Shown piece after piece: positions 12,625-24,571 of a DNA stretch of 64,000 nucleotides. The notes under the pieces were generated by a model. The model was not told where the DNA came from. It searched no databases and was given only the letters and a program-made list of their open reading frames with translations. Within the stretch, counting starts at the first letter, position 1. Every line of letters starts with the position of its first letter. Origin of the DNA: Reticulascus tulasneorum (Eukaryota > Ascomycota > Sordariomycetes > Glomerellales > Reticulascaceae); contig LSAX01000002.1 in NCBI GenBank assembly GCA_001557505.1, positions 2,108,001 to 2,172,000 of the forward strand, written 5' to 3'. The translations under genes and the position numbers were made by a program.

Positions 12625-15186
12625 TACCACGGCAGACTTGGTGTGGGTCGTTGGATAGAATCTTCCCTCACAGCTGGCCGTGACGCTTGTAAGTAAGTGA
12701 CTTTGGAGATGCTGGATTGAAGAAGAAAGTCCCAAGGTAACCAGCTTTGCTATACGGCTCCAATTGATGAACGCGTGACCTGTTTGAAGATCACCATTGC
12801 GTGGTGACTCATGTCTAGCTCCACAGGTCGCGGCGCAGCATCACCACCCCGCAGTTCGAAAACTACCAGGTTTAAATGATAGAGCCAGGAACAGCAAGTC
12901 CCACGAGCATCGATCTCCGTTGCGATAGCGTTCGGGCTCATAATTGGCTACATCAACACGGAGCAAAGCGTCCACAGGATATCAGCGGTGCGTCCGGCGC
13001 CCAGCAGGCAGATTGCGGCCCTGAACGGTAGCCAGGTTGCCGGGGCTCGACAGAGGTCCCGGTTGTGTGGTTGTGGCGAGTGCCGAAGCACCGAATAAAC
13101 GCCTTCATCGAGTTTGCTATCAAGCCTTGCTGATAGTGAGTTGTTTCGAATGTATCCGTGGCCATAATATGCGAATGCTTCGCAATTGTGTGTAGAGTAT
13201 TGTCAGGCAGATACGGTGTCAAAAGAAGAGCGTGGATACCGATCTAGCAGGCGAAAAGTGCTCGGGACCTGTGACATCTAATTAGCAAACCAAAGCTTTA
13301 GCCATAAATCGAGAAAGCCAGAGCAGAAGCCTACACCAACGACAAGAACGAGATAAACCCACTATGAGCAGAGAAATTTCGTGAGTAGCCAAAGCACAGG
13401 TCGAGAGACGATTGCATAGTTAAGGAGGTTAGTGGGACGTGGGCAGGGAAGCACAAGGTAGGAGAGTGCGGATAATGAACTCGGTGGCAATCTTTTTTGG
13501 ATATATGCAACCACAAGGCCATGGCAGCACGTCTGTTTACCTGTTGCACGGCCCGAGACTGAATGAAAGACAAGGACTTCTGCATTTGAAAGCTCCAAGT
13601 TATCAAGCCTGCTGAAATATATCTGGAGAGGCCACGGCAAGTGGTCTTGGATGCCCCCACCTTAGGCTTGTCAGTACTGTCGCCTCTGAAGTGGAGACGA
13701 CTCTTGAGGCGGCTCGGCCCGGGCTGAAAACGCCAATTCCAGGCAAATCTCGATGGCCTAATGCACTAAGTATGTTTTGCAGCAATCCGAGCCCCCTGTA
13801 TTATCAAGGCGACAGATGAAGCTGAAGACGACGTATATTTCCGTTTGCTCAGGCTGTGCCGAATGTTTCCACTTCCATAAAGGAATGGACTCTTTATCCT
13901 GTGACCTTGCGCCGGGCCGCGGTCCACGTCCTATCGTGTCAAGTGCGCCTATTTGCTCGTTGGTCCAGGACGAATCGACAAGGTATGCAACGATAACAAA
14001 AGCTCCCCGGTGTACCCGAGTGCATTGCGCTAAGGTAGCGCTAGACATCTTGGCTCGGTGAGGTCAAATCATATCTCGACGGTACCCAACCATGTACAAC
14101 GCCACCCAATGCATCAGGCCGAAAACGCCATTCGCACCCAACAACATCCAAGGTCCAGATCCTACATCCATCCAAAGGATGCTCAAATTGACCATGCCGA
14201 CTTTGCGGGATTCCAAGTTTAGCATCCCATCCTGAGATGTATGTCTAGGATGTTTGAGATGGCATTCTGCCATCGCACGTCATGCACACCCTGATAATTG
14301 GATTTCGTGCATCACATGTGCTGATAGGATGCTCGCACGGCGTAGGTCTTGTGCCGATCAGAATGGGTGTCATTCCAAACTCCATGCCATGAGTCCCGGT
14401 GCAGAATAGACAAATGTAACAGGAAGTACAACGTACCACAGCTTCTTTTATACTACATAAAACATAAATGACGAGGCTCCAGCTTTTCGCCCCTCTTGTT
14501 ATCGTGGTCAAGTCCCTGGCACCGAAGGAAATGAGCCATTCCTTGGTAGACACATTGCCGTTTGTTGTAGGATCAGCTGGAGGTGACATGCGGCATAAAC
14601 ATTCGGAATCCTCGCATCTATTGGTAGCGATAACAGGCCTGCAAACTCACCTTCCGTCCCTGGACACTAATGCGCTTTCGCGTGGCTATCCTTGGCGGAT
14701 CTCTGCATCACAAGACCGGCATTTGGAAAAAGCGGCTCCAGCGTCAAAATCTTTTTTCTTTTCGTCTTAGGATGTCGCTCAAGTTCATATTGGATGTTAT
14801 TCCCCATCCCCCTACCATGCTTGGTGTATTTAGTCTTACATCGACGGGCTGAAGTCGAGGTGTCGACAGTGCTTCCCCAGCTACATGGCGTACAACTTTT
14901 CCCTATCGAATGCCCAAACTGTTCCCAAGTTCCCCAGTTCCCCAGTCCCCCATTCTCTCATCATTAAATCACTGTTTCGGGGGCGCATTCGTGAAGCTCA
15001 TGGAGTTCGGATTGCGCACGGTGATCGCGAACGCAGTGGAGGTCGTTTGAGCGCGTTTAGTCTGCCGTTTAGTAGCAGAGTCTAAGCTCGTTCTTTTCCA
15101 AGGTCAGTCAAATAACCGGCCATGCGAGGAAATTCGAATTACCTGGTCAAGTTGTCGTGGCGCTTGTACGTGATATTCGTTGCGGG
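12625..15186. other. gene-free stretch
   Basis: Overlapping frames of 60-114 codons occur on both strands (for example 13758-14061 and 14245-14589) without motifs, homology or splice logic. Nothing is supported as a gene. The stretch may contain further decayed sequence that is no longer recognisable. Confidence 0.45.
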
Positions 15187-15441
15187 TTAACTGCGATATC
15201 CATCATCAGCGCGCCATTTGTTGTCATCGCCCTCATCATATGTATCAGAAGAACAAACCTCGACTGTGTAATCCATCTCGAAAGCATCTTCTAGCATGCC
15301 TATCAACTTCCTCGGGTTCACATATTTCCCAGGAATGATGGTTTCCTTCCTAGGATCGTCTTGGCCATGTCTTTGCTCTGTATTGGGGCTTGCTGGCGAA
15401 CTTGCTTGTCCCTGGCTCCGTTCTCTTTGTTCCGAAGGCAT
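15187..15441 (-). CDS. small hypothetical protein
   Basis: From ATG 15441 a frame of 84 codons encodes a polar protein. It has an N-terminal Gln/Ser/Glu-rich part, a central block GKYVNPRKLIGMLEDAFEM and an acidic tail with DTYDEGDDNKW. Such small orphan frames with a NP+KL+xxL block are common in ascomycete annotation, but I do not recognise a named family. The frame remains open upstream to 15618, so a longer protein is possible. No signal peptide or membrane segment is seen. It could be a chance frame. Confidence 0.3.
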   Translation of the reverse strand: MPSEQRERSQGQASSPASPNTEQRHGQDDPRKETIIPGKYVNPRKLIGMLEDAFEMDYTVEVCSSDTYDEGDDNKWRADDGYRS

Positions 15442-17413
15442 ATTGATCCTATACTGGTAGAAGAACTCTGAGATTTTCTTTAGGTCAAGATTCTGGTAGA
15501 AGAGGATGATAGCCGAGTATGGTGAGAACTGGCTCGTCAGGGGAGAAAGAGGAAGGAAAGTGGGTTGCGAGGGAGGACGGAAGGATGGGTCAATGTGGCT
15601 GCTCTTCAGCCGAACCAATTATTACGAGACTTTACGGTACTGCATGTCACACTGTGACGTACATTTGGGTATCTTTTCTCAACCCCTGTAACAAGGCCGC
15701 AACATTCCATCGGCGCTTTTCCTAGAGTGCACTGCCTGTCTCACTTGATGGCGCTACAGTATTGCGGCTCCTGATAGCGTCTATTAAAGATAGAAACCCC
15801 CTTACCCCTTTTCCTTCGACCTCGCAGCCGCGCTTCGCGAAACATACGTGATGGCAGTCTGTCGGCCTATGGCGGCTAAAGAGGAAACTTGACCCTGGTT
15901 TAGGCCCGAAGACTTCTCGTCTGGATGCAACCATGGCTTAAGGTGCAAGCCGAAGAAATTGCAAGACAAGGTTTTTGCCCTGATCGGTCGATTGGCCGTT
16001 CTGATGCTCTGAGACCAATTATATATGCAGTTGCCGCTGGCGCTGCCGGTCACCCGACTAAGCACATCTCCTTGGAGGTCACCGTGTCCAAAGTGCACAC
16101 ACATATCACATCGATCATGTCTGTCACACCATCCCCAACGCGTTTGTCACCCCAACCTTTTGCTTTTGAGAGCCAGCTCATTGATAAGACACTCTTGGCG
16201 GGTGGGGTCTGCGGCAGTACCATATACCACGTTTATGTACCACGGATAGCCACAGGACTCGTGGGCACAGCTCTGTGACAACATCCGACAATAAGGGCCC
16301 TCTCAACACAATTCTTTAAATCGTTCATCTTCCCTCCTGTTTCAGTTCATCATTCTATACCCTGGCATCTGTCATTTGGGATGATGGTGTTTGAATCTTG
16401 TTCCTAGTCGCCCTTGACTACTCATGTCGCCTCAAATTTTGCTATATTGAGCTTCTCGTCGGTCTTCTAAACGACATTCTCATATTCTTCTTCATCTAGG
16501 GTTTTCCATGACTTGAAATCTACCTTCTCGATCTCATGTATCTGGTACTTGCGACGTTTGCGTCATCAGGCAACCGCACCCACACCTAGCACACCTAGCA
16601 GCCACTACCTCTCTAGATGATTTCATCTAGCCGCTGTCCATTATTTCTCATAGCTTACAGTTGCCACTATCACACAGCCCGCTTGGGGGCTATGCAGGCC
16701 AAACTGTCTTGGCCAACGTCTCGCAATAACTCGCCTCTTGCTGGTCAAGTCATAAAGCACTTTGAGTTTTCGTAGCCTCAACGTACGTCCGTACTATGTT
16801 GCACTTTCAATGTTGACAAGCCCTCCTTCACGCCGGAAATAGCAAGTACTCTAACCACTGTTGTAATTCTCTGTGGCACAGCTCTCACGCTAGTCGTTCT
16901 CTGGGTCTGTCGGACGTGAGTTTTCGGCTGCTATTAGCAGTATTGAGTCCATGGGGCGACGACACCCATTAACAGGAAGATGGATGGGCCGAATTCTGGG
17001 TCATTGTTTCCAACTTGATAGAAACACCTGCAATGCTGACTTGTACAGAACTGCCATGCCGCCCGCCTGTTCTGCAGCCACTCATCAGTTTCAAGAGTAG
17101 CAGGTTGTTGGCTGCTCCTTGAACTTGAGCCGCGTGAACTTTGCGGATCAGGCTCCCATGCGGACACAGGACCCAGACACATTTGGCAGAATATCCAGGA
17201 GCCTAATGGAAGGCTCAGATATTGGGCTTTGGAGTATATCGGGAGGGATGAAGCATGCGATCTCAGAGGTTGTCTACCAGACATAAGGCTCCTCCATTCC
17301 CTTGGTTTTACTTCCGAGCGAGTAAGCCAATAAACAATATTATTCTACTTCATTTTATTATCTTCAGGTTCTTCAACGTTTACTGCAGTGTTTTGCTCTC
17401 TGTGTATCCAACC
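15442..17413. other. gene-free stretch upstream of the kinase gene
   Basis: No frame with a motif was found. A frame at 16934-17284 (minus) is open for 116 codons but has no recognisable content. The last few hundred bases are presumably the kinase promoter; an A/T-rich patch lies at 17330-17365. Confidence 0.45.
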
Positions 17414-19341
17414 ATGTCGGTAAGCATAGTTCCCGTTTCTGTGAATTGTACTATTCTTTTCTGATATCCTGAATATCGACAGACATCGAGAAGTATCAGT
17501 TTCCCAGATGTGATTACAAACGGGGGCGATCACTTGCGGACCAGATCTTCCATGACAGTCCCATCCAATTCAGCGGTTGTGGATGATAATCCTCATACCA
17601 TGCATGAGATCTCGGACATCCTTGACCCTAGGCCAGAGTCTCCATTGACTGATCAGTGGGCTGAGCTATCTTTGGTCTGGCCACGAAATAAGAGCGCCTC
17701 GGGTGGATTTATGCCCTTCGGCCAGTTTGACAGAGCGTTCAACCGCAATGCCATCTACAGTACCCTTATGGCCTGTTACAAGAATGAGCGGGATTCAGGC
17801 AAGATGAGCATGCAGGACATCGGCATTCTGGCAAGACAGATCTATGGCGGCGACTCATCTACAGGAAACAGGTCATTTCGCAAGATCTTGGCCATTTTGC
17901 TGCTTTTAAGGAAACATCCCGAGATTTTAAAGTTCGTGGACCATGGACTTGATGATAATTCCCTGCCCTTTATTCGGTCTCAGTATTCTGATAGCCGAAC
18001 CATTTTGTGCACAGAAAGCACCACTGAGCCGATATATTTCCTGAGAGACTGGACCGCAAGGGATGCAAGGCTCCTTCTTACAGAGCAATGGAAGCTCATG
18101 TCTCCTTTCTTCTTTCGTCCGGACCACAGTCCACTTCATTATAAGCTCAACCGCGACATAATCCTTCCAATCATTGACGAGGAAGGCATCTCGAAGTCAG
18201 ATGTCACAATTCAATATAAAAGTGACATAGAATCGACAGATTCTGCGAGAAAAATGGGTGGTTATGCTGCAGTATGTCGCATTCGGCTGCATGAAGACCA
18301 CTTTGATTTCAAGACCTGTCGTGTGAGTTTCCTCAATGCTAAGCATGTGGCACCGAGCATCTTTAACTAATCATGAAAAAGATGCTCAACACTAAGAACC
18401 TGGTCGCGTTTAAACGCTTGATATCCAATAATCGAAACGAGTTCCAAACAGAAGTCAGAAATTTGCGTCAGATTTACAACGCAGAGAGCATCCATCTCGC
18501 CAAACTATTGGTTACATTCGAGCAGATATCGGAAGCGAGCGGTGTAGAGTACAATACCTTCACACTGGTCTTTCCTTGGGCAACTGGAGATCTCGAAACA
18601 TACTGGAAAACGGCAGAGGTTACGAGAAGCCAGCCAGAAACAATCTTATGGATTGTAAAGCAATGCAAGGGCTTAGCTGAGGCATTATCCATTGTTCATG
18701 GGCATTTCCCCCAAGCGAGTTCACCGACTGAAGCTCTGTATGGGCGCCACGGAGATTTGAATTCCAGAAACATTCTCTTCTATTCCAAGGAAGATATAAA
18801 TTATCCAGAAGATGTTTTGGTTCTCAATGATTTCGGACTCGGCCAATACAACCGGAAGCAGTCACGCTCGAACGGAGATCCATCTGCTTTACACACAGCG
18901 CCAACTTCTCGACCACCCGAACGTGACATCAAGGGTGCCAAACTTTGTCGAAAATTTGATATTTGGGGCCTAGGGTGTACATATCTTGAGTTCGTGGTCT
19001 GGTATCTTATGGGCTGGACAGCCGTGAACAAGGAATTCCCAAATGCTCGTCGTTCCCCGGATCACTGGGAGCATAAAATCAAGTCAGACACATTCTTCGA
19101 CATTGTCGACAAAGTCCCTTTCGTCAAACCTTCTGTTCTGAAGTGGATCAGTAACCTACACTCACATGCTGAGTGCACTGCATTTCTCCATGATTTCTTG
19201 GACATCATATTGAAAAAGATGATCGTGGTGGTCCCTGATGCGAGAATTGCCTCCAATGAACTTGCGGAAAAGTTGGGAAACATGCTTGATAAATGCAAAG
19301 ACGATGTTAGATATTGTCAAGAGCCTTGCTCCCGGACGTGA
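17414..19341 (+). CDS. protein kinase-like protein with an uncharacterised N-terminal region
   Basis: Three exons (17414-17419, 17483-18322, 18382-19341) give 601 residues. The first coding exon is only ATG TCG, followed by a 63-nt GTAAGC...CAG intron; the second intron is 59 nt with a CTAAT branch site. The C-terminal half is a eukaryotic protein kinase fold: glycine-loop region KMGGYAAVCRI, VAIK-type lysine in LVAFKRL, catalytic loop HGDLNSRNIL, DFG in LNDFGLGQY, a PPE motif and DIWGLGCTYLEF. All core catalytic residues are present, so activity is plausible. The catalytic loop is HGD instead of HRD, as in several fungal lineage-specific kinases. Residues 1-230 contain no domain I recognise. 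The substrate and pathway are unknown. No truncation or premature stop is seen, unlike several neighbours. Confidence 0.8.
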
Positions 19342-20700
19342 GCAGAGGCAGGGAGCTCGGATCGGTGAAGTCTATTGGGGGGCGTCCCGGAGTGGGATTG
19401 AAACTGGGCATTAAATTGCAATAAATTTCTGGCAAGATTCCATGTATTTCATTTACAGCAGATAACTTGATACCACTGAGCGCTCATTCAAGACCTGGTA
19501 TCGATCGTTGCTTCACACTGACGGCGACCCCACAACTTATTGAGTATAGTGGTTGTGTGCCACCTTGTGAATGTTGACTTTCTCGGCCTTTCTGATCTGT
19601 TAGCTGTCGTTATGGGCCACACGGTAACAGAGTGGCCTACTTCAGTGAGCATTCTAGAGGCATTGACCATCCAACAGTTCCGCGAAGTCTGCCATCGCAA
19701 TTAGCGAACATATACTGTAACGGAATGCTGAATACATGCCCAAAGACAGTACTGCCCAGATCCAAATATATTATCCAGTTGCTCCGTGATAACCTTCGAA
19801 TCCTTGTAGTGAAACCCCATTACAGAGCAGCTCGGCCATTGCGTTTCATCTGGTGCACTCATGGCGACTTGGGGGGATCTTGGCGAATGTCAGAAAATGG
19901 GATAGTGGCGATCGTAGTCAGATTCTTGGTCTCTTTTCTCATGTCCTTTGGTCAGCGTGGGAGCCTTAAGTCTGGACTGCACTGAAGACCAGTTGTTTAT
20001 AAATTGCTAGCTGCAAGTCAATGGACACACACCTTTGCAAAGCTGCATGCAGCAGTGTGGCTAGGCATCTCGTTGCCTTACTTAGAGGGTTGGCACCTAC
20101 GATTTCCAGTGTGAGTCAAGAAGGTATTGACGTATGGCACGTGTCACACACGTCGTCGCCTCCCCGGCCCCTCCCTCTGCAGCCTAAGATGCTATTGAGC
20201 CTCATTCTCATGCACAGATGCCCAAATTCGGGTCACTCTGTGATTAACGGGACTCAAGTAGCTAGTACAGCAAACATGAGTGATACTGATGGTCATGCGG
20301 CTGTATCCTATACCTCAATTTTTCCTACCTAGTTCACTCAAAGCACGTATCGGATATGCCGATGTTAGGCTCTAAATTGCATTGAATAGATGAATCTTTG
20401 GAGGTTTGAAGCATCCCATGGATGCAGTAATACTCAATATAGCCAAGAATGGCGCCACACAATATGGAAGGTTGGACGTCCTTGCAGACAATAACGACTT
20501 TGATAATACTGCATGTATGTAGTCTCGATGTATGGTTATTTCATATTGTATTTCTGCGATGCTCCTTAAATGCGTACGAGCCCCACACAAAAGTGGCCTG
20601 GTACCTTGACTTTCAAGCTCTATTACCATCATTAGAGCCAAGAAAGTAGCAGATATCTAGCACATTGGCGGCTAAATCGGCACCACTTCCAAACCGCGTA
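19342..20700. other. gene-free stretch
   Basis: Only short frames without motifs were found between the kinase stop codon and the CorA-like gene. No repeat or RNA gene was recognised. Confidence 0.45.
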
Positions 20701-22437
20701 ATGGAATGGCCATCAAATGATGCGGCCTTCCGGACAAGAGACTTAGAAGTATTCCGATATGAAGAAGAAAACAGCATGACAGTCACTGCAGCCTATGCAA
20801 AAGAAACTATCTCTTCTCAATCTGTGAGTAAGTTGAGACTTCAGGGCTCAAGAGTCTAACTAGAGATAGCAGCGGTTGGTTATATCGGAGCTCAAAGTTC
20901 AAGAAGACTGGGATAAATGGCTAGGAGGTATGGTAAGTTGAAATATTACCATGCACCTAGATCCGGAAGCCGCAAGCGCTAACAAATGCTCGTTATTCAG
21001 ACACGAGGGCAGAATCAACAAGCGTCAAGACTTCGTACGATGTAAGCCCAGTTACATCACGGAGTTACAACGTGATATGCTAACAAAACAGCATTCTGGG
21101 CCGCTCACCTAAGTCCTATGGAAACAGGCCTGCATCCTTGGAGTATTTGCCAATCCCCAAGACAACATTTGAGAAGATGGCACTAGATTTCCAAGTGCAT
21201 CGCATGGTGACCAGAACCATCTGTCGCAAAGATTGCCAGTTCATCTATCACTTCGAATTCAACAAAAGAAAGACTAAGATAAAAAGAATAAGTCTTAGAA
21301 CTCTCTTATAAGTGAAGTTCATCAACTAATCGTCGGCCACATAGTCTACAATTTCAAGACGTCCTCTTCCTTACCATGTGACGTTGCCCTCTCGCTAACA
21401 CATCTGCCTGAATCAAAAACTACGATGGGCGTTTTCTTCGGCTGCAATATTGATCAGACGAAACGAATCCTTAGACGTCTCGGGGAGTCTTATGACGCAG
21501 TGGCCCATCCACTCCTACTTGTTGGAATATTGTGCGAGCTGGATCGAGATCGACTAGTAGATCTTGCTAGACATATTGAAATAAAACACGTGGAGAAGAC
21601 ATACCACCTAAGTAGTTCCAAGGATACGAAAACTGCCCTGAACACAGACGGGGAGAAGACTGAAGATATTCTCAGCCTACGATTCGAGTCCAGCGATTTG
21701 GTCAATTGTTTGAAAGCAGCCAAATCCCAACTAAGTCGTTTACTTGAGCATTTAAAAGAACTTCATACAACCTCAAGGATGACCCGATGTGTAATAATGG
21801 CCAGCATGAAACCATCGGGATGCATCTGGAGCAAGGGTGACAGAGACATGGCTCATACCGGCTGGCGCATAATCCAGAGGCTCAACCACATTTCTGACGA
21901 GTTTGACCTGAAGATCAACAGCTGTCAAGCATCGATTGAAGACATGGCTGCCACAACACAAATGGTATTCAATGATTGGTTTAATATTGACTGGATTGTG
22001 GAAAGGCAAACTTCTAACGAGCATCTTAGGTCATAAGCGAAATCGCGCGACATGACACCCAACTAAATACAGCTATTGCGATGGGCACAAAGAGAGAAAA
22101 TTCGCAAATGAGATCGATCGCGCTGTTAACGATGATATACCTGCCTTTGACGAGTGTTGCGGTTCGTCAATCTCGTTTGATTGATGTTTGCAGCAAGTCA
22201 CTAACCTATAATTAGACGATATTTTCCATGAATGTTTTCAACTGGGATGCCAAGGATGGTCGAAGCATTGTGACGGTTTACTTTTGGCTGTATGTTGGAG
22301 TTGCCGGAGGACTCACATGCCTCACTGTCTTGATATGGTTTCTTTGCACTCAACGTCACCGCAGAGGTATGAGAGGGATTGACACTGAAATGGCAGGTTA
22401 TGGGGCGGGAGCGCCAACCGTGCGCATCAAAAGTTAA
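20701..22437 (+). CDS. CorA/ZntB-like membrane protein (fungal divergent type)
   Basis: Seven proposed exons (20701-20823, 20870-20932, 21001-21041, 21092-21291, 21345-21964, 22030-22161, 22216-22437) sum to 467 codons in one frame, giving 466 residues. The N-terminal part is soluble and alpha/beta-like. The C-terminus has the CorA-like signature: MRSIALLTMIYLPLTSVA (TM1), then TIFSMNVFNWD, then TM2 VTVYFWLYVGVAGGLTCL. The pore motif of true CorA (GMN) is replaced by MNV, as in many fungal relatives, so Mg2+ transport should not be assumed. Intron 21292-21344 has a weak donor (GTCTTA) but a good ACTAAT branch site; if it is not used, a 2-nt frameshift (a CTCT run near 21301) would be needed. 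Other introns are 46-69 nt. Confidence 0.72.
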
Positions 22438-22960
22438 TCTCAGTTTTGAACAGCTTCAAGCTTTTTGTTGAAGTATTGGCCACCTCAATATTTTGCTGTT
22501 AAAGGCTCCTTCAGGCCATCGCCAATATGAATGTTATCATAGAGTTTTCTTTGTTTTGCCATCTAATAAATAGTTCTAAAGTGCCAGTGAATAACTTCAC
22601 GGGCGCAGAGGTCTAGATCTGGTAGTGTAACTAAACTCGAAAGAAGCCTGTTAGCACAACTGGACGGGCAATACCTAGGAGCTTACAGGACCGTTTCTTG
22701 CCAAACCAAAACTATTAATAGAAGCTAGCGCTTAATTATTTTTCCTTTGAGGATACACCTCATTTATCCCGGCCTCTCTTACCTTATCTCATAGCATAAC
22801 ATTACTCTTCCTTCATTGGCTGCCATCGTAGTACAACGAGCCTTTTACCCGCCAACAGACTTTGGACCGTATCCTCACCAGCTGAACTTAAGCCTGGATG
22901 CTCGCTCCCCAGGGGCGGACTCAGCCGTTTCTCCTCCAACAACCATAGCCTTATGCAAGT
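22438..22960. other. intergenic, no gene seen
   Basis: No supported frame. A plus-strand frame at 22816-23052 overlaps the next gene in another frame and is a shadow. Confidence 0.5.
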
Positions 22961-24154
22961 ATGGCATCATTCCTAGACCTCGCAAGGGAGGTCCGCTGCG
23001 AGATATTGGCGCTTGTGATCTGGACACCGAACCCTCCACCCGTCAGTCCTGACGAGTCCCAAGATCGAATTCGCCTCAGGGAGGGTTGGACCATCTGGGT
23101 TCCTATCAATCAACCGCAATCGGCCGCCTTGCCACTACTCCTATCATGCCAGACATTGCACGACGATGTCACATATCTCTTGGCTTCACGACAAGCCGCT
23201 TATGAGCTGGACATAATGTTTGTTCCTGGGTGTGGTCTATAGCCGACATGGACATGCTGTCCACCTCCGACGATAGGTGAAATCCACACTATCCACGCAT
23301 CTTTCCGTGCCTTTGACGCCGAGCATGTCTTGATCGGCGAGAAAAGTCTCTCTCAGTCATTCGGAGGCGATTGCACTTTGGACGCCGCCAATACCTACCC
23401 GAATCCGCCACCTGGGGCATATAACTTTTATCGCCTGGTCGCTTCGTTTCTTGCGTTAGGACCTCGAGCCTTGTCTAGCCCTGTGTTTCAGCCAGCTCAT
23501 ATTGGCTCTCTATCAACACGCCGATTTACTGTTAGGCATCTCATAGTCAGCGTTACGTCTAAGCCGAGAAGGGCGTTGTCAGACCCGCTTCGTATTAGTG
23601 ACATGTTTTGGTCGGACATATCAGTGCCTTGGCATCCATCAGTTCCATATGGAACTGAGGGAACAGAGCGAATATTCCCAGGACCAAAAGATAGATCGAC
23701 GTATTCCTGGAGTGGCCGCACAACAATTTCGAACCCCTTGGCAGCGAACCCCGTAGATCGCCTAGGGTTCTACCTTGCTAACACACTTTGGACTCTGTTG
23801 GACTTTAATTGGCTGTCCCGTGGGTTCGGTCTCCTGTTATATGAGGGTATTCTCGATACTATTGAAATCTGGGTTGACGGTGAAAGGCGGCGGCTCTATG
23901 ACAGGGATCAACTACTTTCACAGCTGCCCGACACGAATTGCAGCCCCGAAGACATGGAGGCTCTCGTACAGTGGAGTGATTGGGCCGTAAGGTGCAGGAG
24001 CAAGACTCGAGAGGGAGTCACATTTACCGAGCCCCGGCCCTCCCTAACATTTCCGAGGTACCAGCCGCTCAGGCTTGATGAGTTCATGTATCCGGAGGGG
24101 TTTCTCGCAAGCCAGCCTATTCTCCTTGTAGACGCGGAGGTAGAGCCAGGGTAG
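22961..24154 (+). pseudogene. uncharacterised fungal family protein, interrupted by one TAG
   Basis: From ATG 22961 (MASFLDLAREVRCEILALVI) to the stop at 24154 the same frame is open for 398 codons except for one TAG at 23240-23242. The start resembles an F-box-like LP-x-E-VR opening common in fungal proteins. Blocks on both sides (LDIMFVPGCGL before; PTWTCCPPP, IHTIHASFRAFD, FYRLVASFLALGPRALSS, VRHLIVSV and LLLYEGILDTIEIWVDGE after) are co-linear with a large uncharacterised ascomycete family. The TAG lies where that family has Trp (GLW-PTW), so it is a TGG-to-TAG change, the type made by RIP. The simplest reading is a recent null allele; stop read-through cannot be excluded but the context (TAG CCG) is not a known strong one. 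Confidence 0.7.
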
Positions 24155-24571
24155 TAGCAGTAGCTAGGAGATAGCAGAGTTTTACGGTTTGTTCCATCTA
24201 AAAATCCAGTTTGCTTTAATGACCGACCTATTGATGGGAAATTTGTAACCACCCCATTGCTCTAACTCCCCCATTGCATTCAATCTCAGCCCCTACGTAT
24301 GTTGTCTAGACACTCTGCTCCCCATCTTTTGTGCAGCTGGCTAACAATACTCGGGTTGGACTCCCAGGCAGTCGCTCGCGAACGAGTCCAAGGTCTGCGC
24401 CTGCTAATAGAGGTTTAGTTACTCGACTACCATGAGCCCACACAGTATGAGTCTTTACATCAAATGTATATAATACAGGGGACTGGTGCAGTGCTGAAAT
24501 TTGCATTGATACGCCAATTCGCCTTCTTTCTAATTAGGCGAGGTGAGTTGTATGAGTTTGTTGCGGTATCA
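24155..24571. other. intergenic region between two convergent genes
   Basis: This is 3' flanking sequence of the interrupted ORF on the left and of the transcription-factor-like gene on the right. No gene or repeat is seen. Confidence 0.5.

Noticed and set aside
20824..22215. Reading 21425-22036 as a stand-alone 203-residue protein
   Set aside because: Upstream and downstream exons join in frame to a CorA-like protein, and its last 24 codons fall in an intron.
22961..24154. Recoding of TAG as an amino acid
   Set aside because: Ordinary genes here use TAG as the true stop (for example the SGNH hydrolase, the FHIT-neighbouring genes and Ctf18), so a changed code is not supported; RIP-type mutation explains the internal TAGs.
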